58,091 bases of DNA from an uncultured Oscillospiraceae bacterium (lineage in GTDB: Bacteria > Bacillota > Clostridia > Oscillospirales > Oscillospiraceae), in contig CAJTYO010000014.1 of the NCBI GenBank assembly GCA_910584045.1, forward strand, positions 1 to 58,091, written 5' to 3'. Made by a program: the position numbers and the translations under genes. A model generated the notes under the pieces. The model ran no database searches, had not been told where the DNA came from, and saw only the letters and a list, made by a program, of their open reading frames with translations. Numbering within the stretch: position 1 is the stretch's first letter; each line of letters starts with the position of its first letter. Shown in pieces: positions 33,307-42,660 of the stretch.

Positions 33307-34212
33307 ATGGAGTGGACCGAGACCCTGCGGCGGACAATCGGCTATCTGGAAGCGCATCTGCTGGAGGAGGATGCGGCGGAGGGGGCGGCGCGGGAGGCCT
33401 GCCTCTCCCCGCTCTACCTGCAAAAGGGCTTCAAGCTGGTGACCGGATATTCCATGACGGAGTATATCCGGAACCGGCGGCTGTATCTGGCGGGGTTGGA
33501 GATCATCGCGGGCCGGGAAAAGGTCATCGACCTGGCTTACCAATACGGCTACGACACGCCGGAGAGCTTCAGCAAAGCCTTCAGCCGCTTCCACGGCGTC
33601 TCCCCCTCCCAGCTGCGGCGGAGTCCGGACCGGCTGGCCCCCTTCCTGCCGCTTAGAATCACTCTATCTATACGAGGAGGACACGACATGGATTTTACCG
33701 TAGAAAAAATGGAGGGCCTGCAATTTATCGGAATAGAGCGGGAGTTCCCGCTGGAATCCTCCTACCGGGACCTGCCCCGCTTCTGGGATGAATTTGCGCA
33801 TACCCACTGCTCCCCCCTCCGGGCCGGGAAGGAGCCGGAGACAGCCCTGGAAAAGGCCGTCTGCCAGTGCAATATCGGGGAATTCGGCGTATGCATCGAC
33901 ACCGGCGGCAGTGCGCCCGGCCACTTCCGGTACATGATCGCCGGGCGGTACGACGGGCGGGAGATCCCGGAGGGCCTGACGGTATTTACTCTGCCCGCTT
34001 TGGAGTGGGCAAGGTTCCGCTGCAGCGGCCCCATGCCGGAGGCGCTGCAGGCCGTCAACACGAAAATTTTCCGGGAGTGGCTGCCGGGGAACCCGGACTA
34101 TGAGATCGCCCTGGGCGTCAATATCGAGTGGTATTCCATGGACAAAACTATGGACGCGGCGGACTACGAGAGCGAGATCTGGCTGCCGGTCAGGAGGAAG
34201 CGCCCATGCTGA
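33307..34212 (+). CDS. AraC-family regulator with GyrI-like effector domain
   Basis: 301 aa, Rob/SoxS-like layout: an AraC double helix-turn-helix at the N-terminus (about 1-105: CLSPLYLQKGFKLVTGYSMTEYIRNRRL, AYQYGYDTPESFSKAFSRFHGVSPSQLRR) followed by a GyrI-like small-molecule-binding domain from about 120 to the end. The ligand is unknown. GGAGG precedes the ATG. The downstream gene starts inside its last codons, so the two are coupled. Confidence 0.88.
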   Translation: MEWTETLRRTIGYLEAHLLEEDAAEGAAREACLSPLYLQKGFKLVTGYSMTEYIRNRRLYLAGLEIIAGREKVIDLAYQYGYDTPESFSKAFSRFHGVSPSQLRRSPDRLAPFLPLRITLSIRGGHDMDFTVEKMEGLQFIGIEREFPLESSYRDLPRFWDEFAHTHCSPLRAGKEPETALEKAVCQCNIGEFGVCIDTGGSAPGHFRYMIAGRYDGREIPEGLTVFTLPALEWARFRCSGPMPEALQAVNTKIFREWLPGNPDYEIALGVNIEWYSMDKTMDAADYESEIWLPVRRKRPC

Positions 34213-35108
34213 CAGAGGCGGCACGGCGGCACTATCTGGAATACGGCCCCTTCACCTATCCCGGACTCTACCAAGAGTATTTCCGCTCCCTCCCAGACGA
34301 TCCCAGGGAGCTGAGCCTGCTGCTCTCCCGCCAGATCATCCACCGGGTCACCCTGGCTCAGGGGAACGCCTACGCCAATGCCGACCTGCGCTACGGCAAC
34401 ATGGACCGCTGGCCCTGGCACAGAGGACCGTGCGAAGACGATGTCTACCTGACCGCCCCGGCCATAGCGGCGGGACTGTTCCGCCTGGACGAGCGGGGAT
34501 TTGTGCCGGACCGGCGGGTGGAGGACAAACTGGTGCTCACCTGCCGGTTTGTATCCGTTCTGGTCTCCTCCATCTACAAGGCCAAAGGGATTCCCTGCCG
34601 CAGCCGTGCAGGCTTCGCCCCCTACATCCAGCCGGGGCGCAGTCTGGACCACTGGATCAATCAGATCTGGAGCGGCTCGGACAGGCGGTGGATCACCTTC
34701 GATGCGGACGGACTTTACGACGGCTTGGGCCTGCCCTTTACCCCCTACAATATGGAAGCGGGGCAGTTCGACTGGGCGGCGGACGTTTGGCGGCGCATCC
34801 GGTCCGGCGAGGAAGACGGCGCAAGATTCGTCTTTGCGGACAGCCGTGGCACCTGCGGCCTGCGAGCCGCAGCCAGGTATCTGGTCTACGACTTCCACGC
34901 GCTGATGAACCACGAAATATCCTATGTATTTCAGCCCAGGTACATGGAATCGTTTCTGTCCGGCGGAGAGCCTCTGGAGGCGGAGCGTCTGGAGGAGCTG
35001 GACGAGCTGGCCGCGCTGCTGCGGGAGCCGGACGGGAACTTTGAGGCGCTGACCCACTGGTGGGCTGAGAACCGCCGCCTGCGAGAGCTGAGCAGCCCGC
35101 TGACCTGA
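34206..35108 (+). CDS. Transglutaminase-like domain protein
   Basis: 300 aa. The triad of the transglutaminase-like (cysteine protease fold) family is readable: Cys in LTCRFVSVL, His in DHWINQIW and Asp in WITFDAD, with the usual GIPCRSRAGFAP between. No signal peptide, so cytoplasmic. CAGGAGG and an ATG at 34206 lie inside the end of the AraC gene (seven-base overlap). Substrate unknown; the coupled regulator suggests a ligand-induced function. Confidence 0.75.
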   Translation: MLTEAARRHYLEYGPFTYPGLYQEYFRSLPDDPRELSLLLSRQIIHRVTLAQGNAYANADLRYGNMDRWPWHRGPCEDDVYLTAPAIAAGLFRLDERGFVPDRRVEDKLVLTCRFVSVLVSSIYKAKGIPCRSRAGFAPYIQPGRSLDHWINQIWSGSDRRWITFDADGLYDGLGLPFTPYNMEAGQFDWAADVWRRIRSGEEDGARFVFADSRGTCGLRAAARYLVYDFHALMNHEISYVFQPRYMESFLSGGEPLEAERLEELDELAALLREPDGNFEALTHWWAENRRLRELSSPLT

Positions 35109-35116
35109 CAGGCATG

Positions 35117-35149
35117 AAAACGCCGCGGATTAAAAATCCGCGGCGTTTT
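35117..35149. terminator. Bidirectional intrinsic terminator
   Basis: AAAACGCCGCGGAT (35117-35130) and ATCCGCGGCGTTTT (35136-35149) form a perfect 14-pair stem with A and T flanks on both sides, between convergent genes. Confidence 0.88.
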
Positions 35150-35168
35150 CGCGTCAGGCAGGAATCGC

Positions 35169-36839
35169 CTACTCAATACTGACGATATAGTAGTACACCG
35201 GCTGGCCTCCCGGCAGGACAGACAGCTCCGCCCCCGGGCAGAGGCGGCTGAAAAGTGCTTCCGCCTCCCCGGCCTGCTCCTCCGTCACATCCTCGCCATA
35301 GAAAAGGGTGACAAACTCCGCGTTCCGCTCCGCAGCCTTCCCCGCCAGCTTTTCCAGCAAAGCGGCGATGTCCCGGTCCGTGCCGAACAGCTTTCCCTCC
35401 AACAGGGCCAGATAGTCTCCCTCGTTGATGGCAAAACCGTCGAAATCGCTGTTGCGGGCGGCATATGTGATCTGAGCGGTGGATACGTTCCGGATAGCGC
35501 CGGTCATAACCTCCAGCAGCTCCTGAGGCTCCAGTTCCGGCTCCACGTTCATCATAGCGGTGACGCCCTGAGGGATGGTCTCGGTGGGAACCACCACCAC
35601 CTCCTTGGAGGCCAGTCCCACGCACTGCTGGGCCGCCATAATGATATTCTTGTTGTTAGGCAGAACAAATACGGTCTCGGCGGGCACCTTCTCAATCTCC
35701 CGCAGGATGCTCTCGGTGGAGGGGTTCATAGTCTGTCCGCCGGAGATGACCCCGTCTACGCCCAGATCCCGGAACACCTCGGAGAGCCCTTCCCCGGCGC
35801 AGACCGCCAAGAATCCACAGCGCTTTTCCGGCGCAGCCTTCGCCGTGCCGCTCTCCAGAGCCTCCTCGACCTCCTCCAGATCGTCCACGCTCTGGACATG
35901 CTTCCCTGCGGCCAAATCCTCCTGCTGGGTCCGCATGTTCTCGATCTTGGCCAGCTCCAGGGTGCCGAACTTCTGGGCCTCCGTCAAGGCGCTGCCGGGG
36001 ATGTTGGTGTGGACGTGGACCTTGAACGCCTCGTCGTCCTCGCCGATGACCAGGCTGTCTCCAATGCTGTTGAGATAGTCCCTCAGGGGCGTCAGGTTCA
36101 CCTCCGGATCGTCCTTGCGCACGATGAAAACAGTATCGAAAGCGAAGGTGATCTCCTCGGAGGAGAAGGCGTTGAAATCCGCTTTCTCCTGCTTGGGCGC
36201 CTCCTCGGACACCTCAGGCATGGGCTCGCCCCGCAGGGCGGAGAGCATCCCCTCCAGAATGACCAGATACCCCTTGCCTCCGGCGTCCACCACCCGTGCC
36301 TTTTTCAGCACGGGGTTCATATCTGTGGTCTGGGCCAGCACCTCATAGCCCACCCGCAGCGCCTCGGCCAGGACATACTCCACGTCGTTATTCTCCTCCG
36401 CAGCCTCTACAGCCCGTTTGGCTGCCAGGCGAGAGACGGTGAGCACGGTGCCCTCGGCGGGCTTCATCACCGCGCCGTAAGCGGAAGCCACCCCCTCCTG
36501 CATGGCGGCGGCCAGCTGGACGGCATCGGCGGTCTCCCGACCCTTGAGGGCCTTAGAAAGCCCACGGAACAACAGGGAGAGGATGACGCCGGAATTACCC
36601 CGGGCCCCTCGGAGGAGCGCCCCGGCAGTGGTGGAGGCGGCCTGTCCCACAGACTGGGCGTCGGCCTTCTTCAGCTCGGCTGCGGCGGTGGCGATGGTCA
36701 GGCTCATATTGGTGCCGGTGTCGCCATCGGGGACGGGAAACACGTTGAGGTCGTTGATCTGCTGCTTCTGCAGCGCGATAGCGGCGGAGCCGTGGAGAAC
36801 CATCCGCTTGAACTGAATACCGTCAATGGAATGTATCAT
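35169..36839 (-). CDS. DAK2-domain protein, FakA/YloV-like
   Basis: 556 aa. An N-terminal DAK2/DhaL ATP-binding domain (about 1-195) contains NVFPVPDGDTGTNMSLT and LLRGARGNSGVILSLLFRG; a middle domain and a C-terminal EDD-like domain follow. In Firmicutes this protein (YloV/FakA) phosphorylates fatty acids held by a FakB protein so that exogenous fatty acids enter phospholipids. No fakB is seen here. The start at 36839 has AGGGGG 12 bases upstream, inside the end of the Asp23 gene. Function is by family. Confidence 0.88.
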   Translation of the reverse strand: MIHSIDGIQFKRMVLHGSAAIALQKQQINDLNVFPVPDGDTGTNMSLTIATAAAELKKADAQSVGQAASTTAGALLRGARGNSGVILSLLFRGLSKALKGRETADAVQLAAAMQEGVASAYGAVMKPAEGTVLTVSRLAAKRAVEAAEENNDVEYVLAEALRVGYEVLAQTTDMNPVLKKARVVDAGGKGYLVILEGMLSALRGEPMPEVSEEAPKQEKADFNAFSSEEITFAFDTVFIVRKDDPEVNLTPLRDYLNSIGDSLVIGEDDEAFKVHVHTNIPGSALTEAQKFGTLELAKIENMRTQQEDLAAGKHVQSVDDLEEVEEALESGTAKAAPEKRCGFLAVCAGEGLSEVFRDLGVDGVISGGQTMNPSTESILREIEKVPAETVFVLPNNKNIIMAAQQCVGLASKEVVVVPTETIPQGVTAMMNVEPELEPQELLEVMTGAIRNVSTAQITYAARNSDFDGFAINEGDYLALLEGKLFGTDRDIAALLEKLAGKAAERNAEFVTLFYGEDVTEEQAGEAEALFSRLCPGAELSVLPGGQPVYYYIVSIE

Positions 36840-36846
36840 CTTCCCG

Positions 36847-37212
36847 TTAAACCCCCTTGGAATTGGACACAACAGAATCTACACAGACGTCCACGCTCTT
36901 CACGGGGATACCGGTATATTTGCTGACCTTATACTGGACCTCGCTCATGATGGAGCGGCAGACGGCGGTGATGTTGATGCCGTGCTCCACAATGATATGG
37001 AGGCGGATGGAAACGGTGGAATCCTCATTGTAGATGACTTGAACGCCTTTGCTCATGGCCTCCTTGCGCAGGAGGTGGACAAGCCCGTCGGTCATGGAGC
37101 GGAAGGCCATACCCTTTACGCCGAAGCAGTTGGTGGCGGCGTTTCCGGTTATATTCGTGAAGACTGCGTCGCTGATACTGATTGTGCCGTTTTTTCCCTG
37201 CATTTTTATCAT
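36847..37212 (-). CDS. Asp23/Gls24-family envelope stress protein (YloU-like)
   Basis: 121 aa. The family pattern is clear: GTISISDAVFTNITGNAATNCFGVKGM, then SIRLHIIVEHGINITAVCRSIMSEVQYKV and the Val-rich end. Such proteins sit at the membrane surface and are linked to envelope stress. Seven bases before the DAK2 gene, the conserved yloU-yloV arrangement. Three closely spaced ATGs; 37212 has the best placed AAAGGG. Confidence 0.88.
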   Translation of the reverse strand: MIKMQGKNGTISISDAVFTNITGNAATNCFGVKGMAFRSMTDGLVHLLRKEAMSKGVQVIYNEDSTVSIRLHIIVEHGINITAVCRSIMSEVQYKVSKYTGIPVKSVDVCVDSVVSNSKGV

Positions 37213-37692
37213 GAAAAACACCCTTTCAAAGGAAATAAGCCAAATTTACGGTATCCTATTATATACTATTTATTCCAGGATAACAAGCCCTAAAAGCAAA
37301 ATCCCGCAGATTTCTGAAAACACCGCTCAAGGTTGCGTACTATTTTTTATACAGACAAAAAGCGGCCCAAAATTACCAGAGCCACCAGATTGTGGTTCCT
37401 CATTTTTTACGGGATACTGTATTCAATACATCCGGTTTGGTTCCACCCCGATATCTTCGCAGGCGCACCGCCCTTCCTCGCCTTCCCGCGCATCCCATTG
37501 GCAATCCTCGCCCGACCTAAAAAGAGGCCGTGTTTCAGAGCTTGGGAGCGGGGTGCAGTCTTGTCCCGCCATCCCCTGTCATTCCGTAGGGGCGGATACA
37601 ATCCGCCCCTACAAAGCTTCGTCATTCCCCCAAAAGTTATCCGTTCGCCTCAGTCTGTTTTTACCCCTATAATCAAAACCTGAGAAACGGAC
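37213..37692. other. Non-coding region between Asp23 and the chemotaxis receptor
   Basis: About 480 bases with no supportable gene. The first 200 bases are AT-rich and may hold the Asp23 promoter (on the minus strand). The right half is pyrimidine-rich and contains the palindromic repeat at 37586-37612. No terminator with a clear T-run for the receptor gene was found. Confidence 0.55.
37586..37612. repeat. GC-rich palindromic repeat (REP-like)
   Basis: GTAGGGGCGGAT, ACA, ATCCGCCCCTAC: perfect 12-pair inverted repeat. GTAGGGGCGG-type palindromes recur as dispersed intergenic repeats in many bacterial genomes; only one copy is in this window, so repetition here is inference. Confidence 0.65.
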
Positions 37693-39666
37693 CTACTCTC
37701 TGGCGAGCGTAAACTGCTCTACCAGATGCTTCAGACTGGCCGCCTCGGCGGACAGCTCCTCGCTGGCCGCCGCGCTCTCCTGGGCCGTGGCGCTGTTGGT
37801 CTGCACCACAACGGCAATCTGACCGATGCCCTCGTTGACCTGCAGCACGGCGTCGGACTGTTCATGTGACACCGAAGCGATCTTATCAATGGAGCCCACC
37901 ACAGATTGGATGCTGTCCACTACCCCCAGCAGCGCGTCCGCCGTGTGCTGGGCCAGCTGGGTACCGGTACGCACGGCCTCGGTAGAGCGCTCGATGAGTG
38001 CGGAGGTGTTCTTGGACGCCTCCGCCGATTTGCTGGCCAGGTTGCGGACCTCGTCGGCCACAACGGCAAATCCCTTGCCGGCGCTGCCCGCCCGGGCGGC
38101 CTCCACAGCCGCGTTCAGCGCCAGAATGTTGGTCTGGAACGCAATATCCTCGATGGTCCTGATAATCTTCCCGATCTCATCGGAGCTGTGCTGGATATTT
38201 TCCATAGCGCTCATCAGCTCCTGCATGTCCCGGTTGCACACAGAGACGTCCTCTCCGGCCCGGTGGGTCTGGCTGCGGACCTCCAATGCACCGTTGGCGG
38301 TGCTCTTCGCCAGCTCCGAGATCTCTCCGATCCGAGAGGCCAGCTCATCCACAGAGCTGGCCTGCTCCACCGACCCCTGACTGAGGTTCTGGGCGCTGAC
38401 AGACACCTGCCCGCTGGCGGTGGAGACCTGGTCGGCAGAGCGGTCGATCTGGCGCATCGTGTTGCTCAGCTGCACCTTCAAATGACGCATGGACAGCAGG
38501 ATGTTCTGGAAGCTGCCCACATAGGCCTCCGCATTCCGGGATCGGATGTCCAGATTTTGATCCGCCATCTCCGCCAGCAGATAGCGGATATCGTTGATGA
38601 TCGTGCGCAGTCCTGTCACCAGCTCCGCAGTGGATTCAGCCAGCATACCGGTCTCATCACGGCTGCTCACCGAAGGAACCGGGGACTCCAGATCCCCCTC
38701 CACCAGCAGCCGCATACGCTCCGCGCAGGCCCGCATAGGCTTGCCAATGCTGTTTGCCAGCTTCAAAGAAACCACGATGGAGAGGAGGATGGATGCCAGA
38801 ATAACCGCAAGGTTAACCGCAATGCCAACATATGTATCGGATAGGTAATCCGACTGGGGCGCTGTGACCGCCACGCTCCAGCCGTCTGTGCCGCCCACGG
38901 GCGCATAGGCGGCAAACATGGCTCCGTCTATGCTTTTATAGCTGCCGAAACCGTTTTCGCCCCGGCGCATGGCCGCGTGAATCGACGCCAGCTCCTTCAG
39001 GGCGGGATCGCTCCCCGCCTCGCTCTCAATATTCTGTACCGTGATGGTATCCAGCGTGATGTCCGCGATGGTGTCGCCGGAGCTGTTGATCATGTAAGCC
39101 CGGCTGTGCTCGCTGACCTGGATGGAGGACACGATGTCGTTGAGGAATGTCTCGTGGGGCACAAAATAGACAACGCCCGCCACAGAGGAAGACTGGTCCC
39201 CGGAGGCATAGAGGGGCGCCGCGACCATAATCGAGAGCTCCCCGGTAATCTTGCTGACCAGCGGCTCCGACACGTAGACGTTTCCGCGCATCGCCTGCTG
39301 TACATACACACGGTCGGAATAATCCTTGCCGTCAAAGACGCTGATGCCGTCTGCTCCGATGATGTTCCCCCGCTGGAAATTGTGCATGCGCACCCGCTCG
39401 TCAATAACAGACCGCTTTTCCTCCACCGATACGGTGGGATCGGACAGCTGCTGGATGCAGCCGGTATCCATCGCCACGTTCTTGTAGGCCAGCAGCTCCT
39501 GCTCCACCCGCTCCGCCGCCAGAACGGCCGTCTCGCTCATCATCTGGTCCACTGTGGCGATCGTGCTTTTGTAGTTGAGCGTGATGCTGGTTGCCCCCAC
39601 CGCCACCAGCGCAGCCAGAACCGTGAGCAATAGATACTTGTTGATCTTTGTGCGAATACTTTTCAT
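37693..39666 (-). CDS. Methyl-accepting chemotaxis protein with Cache sensor
   Basis: 657-aa membrane receptor. TM1 near residues 10-32, an extracellular dCache-type ligand domain (about 33-275, with RVYVQQAMRGNVYVSEPL and MVAAPLY), TM2 near 277-299, HAMP, then a long cytoplasmic signalling domain with the tip IEDIAFQTNILALNAAVEAARAG and GKGFAVVADEVRNLA. Implies chemotaxis or a Che-type signalling pathway; no other che gene is near. The ligand is unknown. Confidence 0.94.
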   Translation of the reverse strand: MKSIRTKINKYLLLTVLAALVAVGATSITLNYKSTIATVDQMMSETAVLAAERVEQELLAYKNVAMDTGCIQQLSDPTVSVEEKRSVIDERVRMHNFQRGNIIGADGISVFDGKDYSDRVYVQQAMRGNVYVSEPLVSKITGELSIMVAAPLYASGDQSSSVAGVVYFVPHETFLNDIVSSIQVSEHSRAYMINSSGDTIADITLDTITVQNIESEAGSDPALKELASIHAAMRRGENGFGSYKSIDGAMFAAYAPVGGTDGWSVAVTAPQSDYLSDTYVGIAVNLAVILASILLSIVVSLKLANSIGKPMRACAERMRLLVEGDLESPVPSVSSRDETGMLAESTAELVTGLRTIINDIRYLLAEMADQNLDIRSRNAEAYVGSFQNILLSMRHLKVQLSNTMRQIDRSADQVSTASGQVSVSAQNLSQGSVEQASSVDELASRIGEISELAKSTANGALEVRSQTHRAGEDVSVCNRDMQELMSAMENIQHSSDEIGKIIRTIEDIAFQTNILALNAAVEAARAGSAGKGFAVVADEVRNLASKSAEASKNTSALIERSTEAVRTGTQLAQHTADALLGVVDSIQSVVGSIDKIASVSHEQSDAVLQVNEGIGQIAVVVQTNSATAQESAAASEELSAEAASLKHLVEQFTLARE

Positions 39667-39862
39667 TTCTCAGTACCCCCATTTTTTATGCTGTTCTTTT
39701 CAGCCGTCCTCCGGGCCGGCCAATCTCCATTATATGGAAAATGCGGCTTGTTTGTCAACAGGTTCTCTCATCTCCCGGTAGACTTTTTTCTCCCGGCGTG
39801 GTATGATGGGAAAAATTCGCCGCCGTCCCACGGGGCTGCGGCGCTGAACAGAGGAAACATCT
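39667..39862. other. Divergent intergenic region, receptor/cobD
   Basis: 196 bases between the receptor (minus) and cobD (plus). Contains the cobD promoter; I looked for a cobalamin riboswitch (B12 box) and did not find one. Confidence 0.6.
39779..39807 (+). promoter_or_regulatory. Probable promoter of cobD-cobQ
   Basis: TAGACT (39779-39784), 17-base spacer, TATGAT (39802-39807), 56 bases before the cobD ATG. Confidence 0.6.
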
Positions 39863-40942
39863 ATGCTGTACCAAGCCTCAAATCCACACGGCGGCGGCCT
39901 GTACGGCCGGACCGTGACGCTGGATTTTTCCGTCAATACAAATCCATTGGGCACGCCGCCCTCCGTCGTCCGGGCGGTGGAGGCGTCCGCCGGACGCCTG
40001 TGTCAGTATCCCGACCCCTGCTGTCGGGATCTGACGGCGGCGCTGGCGGCCTATGAGGGGACGGGGGAGAACCAGATTCTGTGCGGCTGCGGCGCGGCGG
40101 AGCTGATCTACTCCTACTGCGCCTCCATTGGCGCGGAGAGCGCCCTTGTGACGGCCCCCACCTTCTCCGAGTATGCCGCCGCTCTGACTGCGGCGGGCGT
40201 CCGGGTGGAGCGCTATCATCTGCGGGCGGAGGAGGACTTCTCCCTGACAGAGGATTTCCTGCCGGCATTGGAAAACAGCGGGTGTGAAGCGATATTCCTG
40301 TGTACTCCAAACAACCCAACCGGCCAGTTGATCCCCCCCGCCCTGCTGGAGGCGGTCTGTGAAATCTGCCGGCGGAGGGGGCTGCGCCTCTTTGTGGACG
40401 AGTGCTTTCTGGACCTGAGCGACGGCGGACGGGCGGCCTCCCTGTCGGGCCGTCTGGAGGAATACCCCGGCCTGTTCCTGCTGAAGGCCTTCACCAAGAG
40501 CTACGGCATGGCGGGGCTGCGCCTGGGCTACTGCCTGAGCGCCGACGGAGCGCTGCTGCGGGCAATGAGCCGGCGGGTACAACCGTGGAACGTGTCCCTG
40601 CCGGCCCAGCTGGCGGGCGTGGCGGCACTGGGCGAGACCGCCTTTCTGCATTCCGCCCGGGACCTGATCCGCCGGGAACGCCCCGTTCTGGCGGAGGCCC
40701 TGCAATCCCTGGGTCTCCGCGTATACCCCTCCCAGGCCAACTATCTCCTGCTGCAAAGCCCCTTCGATATGCACGCACCTCTTCTGTCCCGCGGCATCCT
40801 GATCCGCGACTGCTCCAACTACGAGGGTCTGGGCCCCGGCTGGTACAGAATCGCTGTAAAGACCCCGGCAGAGAATCGGACTCTCATCTCCGCCCTCGCG
40901 GAGATCACCCGAGACCTCTCTTCAAAACCGCTTTCTTCCTGA
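39863..40942 (+). CDS. cobD: Threonine-phosphate decarboxylase (CobD)
   Basis: PLP enzyme making (R)-1-amino-2-propanol phosphate for the cobalamin lower-ligand linker, 359 aa. Begins NPHGGGLYG (the family HGG start) and DFSVNTNPLG; PNNPTGQL and the PLP lysine in KAFTKSYGMAGLRLGY are present. A histidinol-phosphate aminotransferase is a close relative; the immediate cobQ neighbour and the HGG start favour CobD. Confidence 0.88.
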   Translation: MLYQASNPHGGGLYGRTVTLDFSVNTNPLGTPPSVVRAVEASAGRLCQYPDPCCRDLTAALAAYEGTGENQILCGCGAAELIYSYCASIGAESALVTAPTFSEYAAALTAAGVRVERYHLRAEEDFSLTEDFLPALENSGCEAIFLCTPNNPTGQLIPPALLEAVCEICRRRGLRLFVDECFLDLSDGGRAASLSGRLEEYPGLFLLKAFTKSYGMAGLRLGYCLSADGALLRAMSRRVQPWNVSLPAQLAGVAALGETAFLHSARDLIRRERPVLAEALQSLGLRVYPSQANYLLLQSPFDMHAPLLSRGILIRDCSNYEGLGPGWYRIAVKTPAENRTLISALAEITRDLSSKPLSS

Positions 40943-40966
40943 CACATATTTTTTCCGGAGGTACAT

Positions 40967-42430
40967 ATGGCAAAAAACATCATGATCCAGGGCACTATGT
41001 CCAACGCGGGCAAGAGCCTGCTGGCGGCGGGCCTGTGCCGAGTGCTCCGTCAGGACGGCTATAAGGTCGCCCCCTTCAAAAGCCAGAACATGGCCCTCAA
41101 CTCCTTCATCACCGCAGACGGCGGAGAGATGGGCCGGGCCCAGGTGGTCCAGGCGGAGGCGGCGGGGATCTCCCCCGACGTGCGGATGAACCCGATCCTG
41201 CTCAAGCCCACCACCGATATGGGCAGCCAGGTCATCGTGAACGGCGCAGTGCAGGGAAACATGCGAGCCATGGAGTACTACCGCCGGAAGCCGGAATTTT
41301 TTCCGGCGGTGCGGGAGGCCTATGAGAGTCTGGCCGCTGAGTACGACGTCATCGTCATCGAGGGCGCAGGCAGCCCGGCGGAAATCAATCTGAAGCGGGA
41401 CGACATCGTGAACATGGGTCTGGCCAAGCTGGTGGACGCGCCGGTGCTGCTGGTGGGAGACATCGACCGCGGCGGCGTCTTCGCCCAGCTCTACGGCACG
41501 GTAGCCCTTCTTGAGCCGGAGGAGCGGGCGCGTATCAAGGGCGTGGTCGTCAACAAATTCCGGGGCGACCGGGCTATTCTAGAGCCGGGCCTGAAGCAGC
41601 TGGAGGCGCTGTGCGGCGTACCTGTGGCGGGGGTCATGCCCTATCTTCACGTAGACATAGACGACGAGGACAGCCTGTCCGATCGCTTCGCCCGGGACAC
41701 GGCGGCCAAGCTCATCGACATCGCCGTTGCGAAGTTGCCCCGTATCTCCAATTTCACCGACCTGGCCCCCTTCGAGCGGTATGAAAACGTCTCTGTCCGC
41801 TACGTGACCGCCCCCCGGGATCTGGGCGCGCCGGACCTGATCGTCCTGCCAGGAACGAAAAGCACCATTGAGGACCTCCGCTGGCTGCGCCAGAGCGGCC
41901 TGGAGGCTGCCGTCAAGCGAGCGGCCTCGGAGGGCACGCCGGTGGTGGGCATCTGCGGCGGCTATCAGATGCTGGGCCGCAGCGTCTCCGACCCGGAGGG
42001 TGCGGAGGCGGCGGCGGGAACCGTCATTGCGGGCCTGGGCCTGCTGGATATGGAGACCGTATTCCGGGGAGAAAAGGTGCAGACCCAAACCCGGGGCGTC
42101 TTCGGCGCCGTGGAGGGCCCCCTGGCGGCGCTCTCGGGCCTGGCCTACGAGGGCTATGAGATCCACATGGGCCGCAGCCGGGAGCTCCGCCCCGCCCTGA
42201 CGGGCAGAGGAAACGTCTACGGAACCTATATCCACGGCCTTTTCGACGCGCCCGGCACGGCGGAGGCGGCGCTGGATGCCCTGTGCCGGCGGAAGGACGC
42301 GGATCCCTCTCAGCTTGGCTCCTTCGACGTCCACGCCTATCGGGAACAGCAGTACGACCTCCTGGCGGACGCGGTGCGGGAAAATCTGGATATGGCGCTC
42401 GTCGCCCGCATTTTGGAAAAGGCGGTCTAA
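40967..42430 (+). CDS. cobQ: Cobyric acid synthase
   Basis: Glutamine-dependent amidation of adenosylcobyrinic acid a,c-diamide at four positions, 487 aa. N-terminal ATPase part: MIQGTMSNAGKSLLAAGLCRVL and FKSQNMALNSF; glutaminase part with the Cys in VVGICGGYQMLGR and the later His in YIHGLFD. CobQ/CbiP type. 24 bases after cobD. Other cobalamin genes are not in the window. Confidence 0.95.
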   Translation: MAKNIMIQGTMSNAGKSLLAAGLCRVLRQDGYKVAPFKSQNMALNSFITADGGEMGRAQVVQAEAAGISPDVRMNPILLKPTTDMGSQVIVNGAVQGNMRAMEYYRRKPEFFPAVREAYESLAAEYDVIVIEGAGSPAEINLKRDDIVNMGLAKLVDAPVLLVGDIDRGGVFAQLYGTVALLEPEERARIKGVVVNKFRGDRAILEPGLKQLEALCGVPVAGVMPYLHVDIDDEDSLSDRFARDTAAKLIDIAVAKLPRISNFTDLAPFERYENVSVRYVTAPRDLGAPDLIVLPGTKSTIEDLRWLRQSGLEAAVKRAASEGTPVVGICGGYQMLGRSVSDPEGAEAAAGTVIAGLGLLDMETVFRGEKVQTQTRGVFGAVEGPLAALSGLAYEGYEIHMGRSRELRPALTGRGNVYGTYIHGLFDAPGTAEAALDALCRRKDADPSQLGSFDVHAYREQQYDLLADAVRENLDMALVARILEKAV

Positions 42431-42516
42431 ACGGGCTTCAAGGAGCATAGATGGAAAGGAAAATCCCTTTTTCCTTCCGTCTCCGTTACAGTTCTATTAC
42501 AAGTGGGAAAAAGTGG

Positions 42517-42546
42517 TTGCATTTCCACCGTCTTCTATTGTATACT
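42517..42546 (+). promoter_or_regulatory. Probable promoter of the ABC exporter
   Basis: TTGCAT (42517-42522), 18-base spacer, TATACT (42541-42546). It makes the upstream frame of the first ABC gene untranscribed and leaves a roughly 110-base structured leader. Confidence 0.6.
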
Positions 42547-42636
42547 GCGCCTTGGTCTGCGCCCATGGGATGGGGAGGGACGCGGACCAAGGCGCTTTCA
42601 ACCATTCCGGCGCGCCCATGGGGGAGGGCGCACCGG
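42547..42636 (+). promoter_or_regulatory. Structured leader of the ABC exporter (two hairpins)
   Basis: Hairpin 1: 15 pairs, 42547-42561 with 42581-42595, one G-U. Hairpin 2: CCGG plus GCGCCC (42607-42617) with GGGCGC plus CCGG (42626-42636). Both loops contain or abut CCCATGGG. Neither has a strong T-run, so translational or processing control is as likely as termination. Confidence 0.5.
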
Positions 42637-42660
42637 ACGACCAATGAGGAAACCGACACT

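Noticed and set aside
39667..39862. Possible cobalamin riboswitch upstream of cobD
   Set aside because: No B12 box or matching helix set; only an ordinary promoter is visible.
42618..42647. Nine-codon leader peptide before the ABC exporter
   Set aside because: Suggestive position but no ribosome binding site ahead of its ATG; kept only as part of the leader finding.
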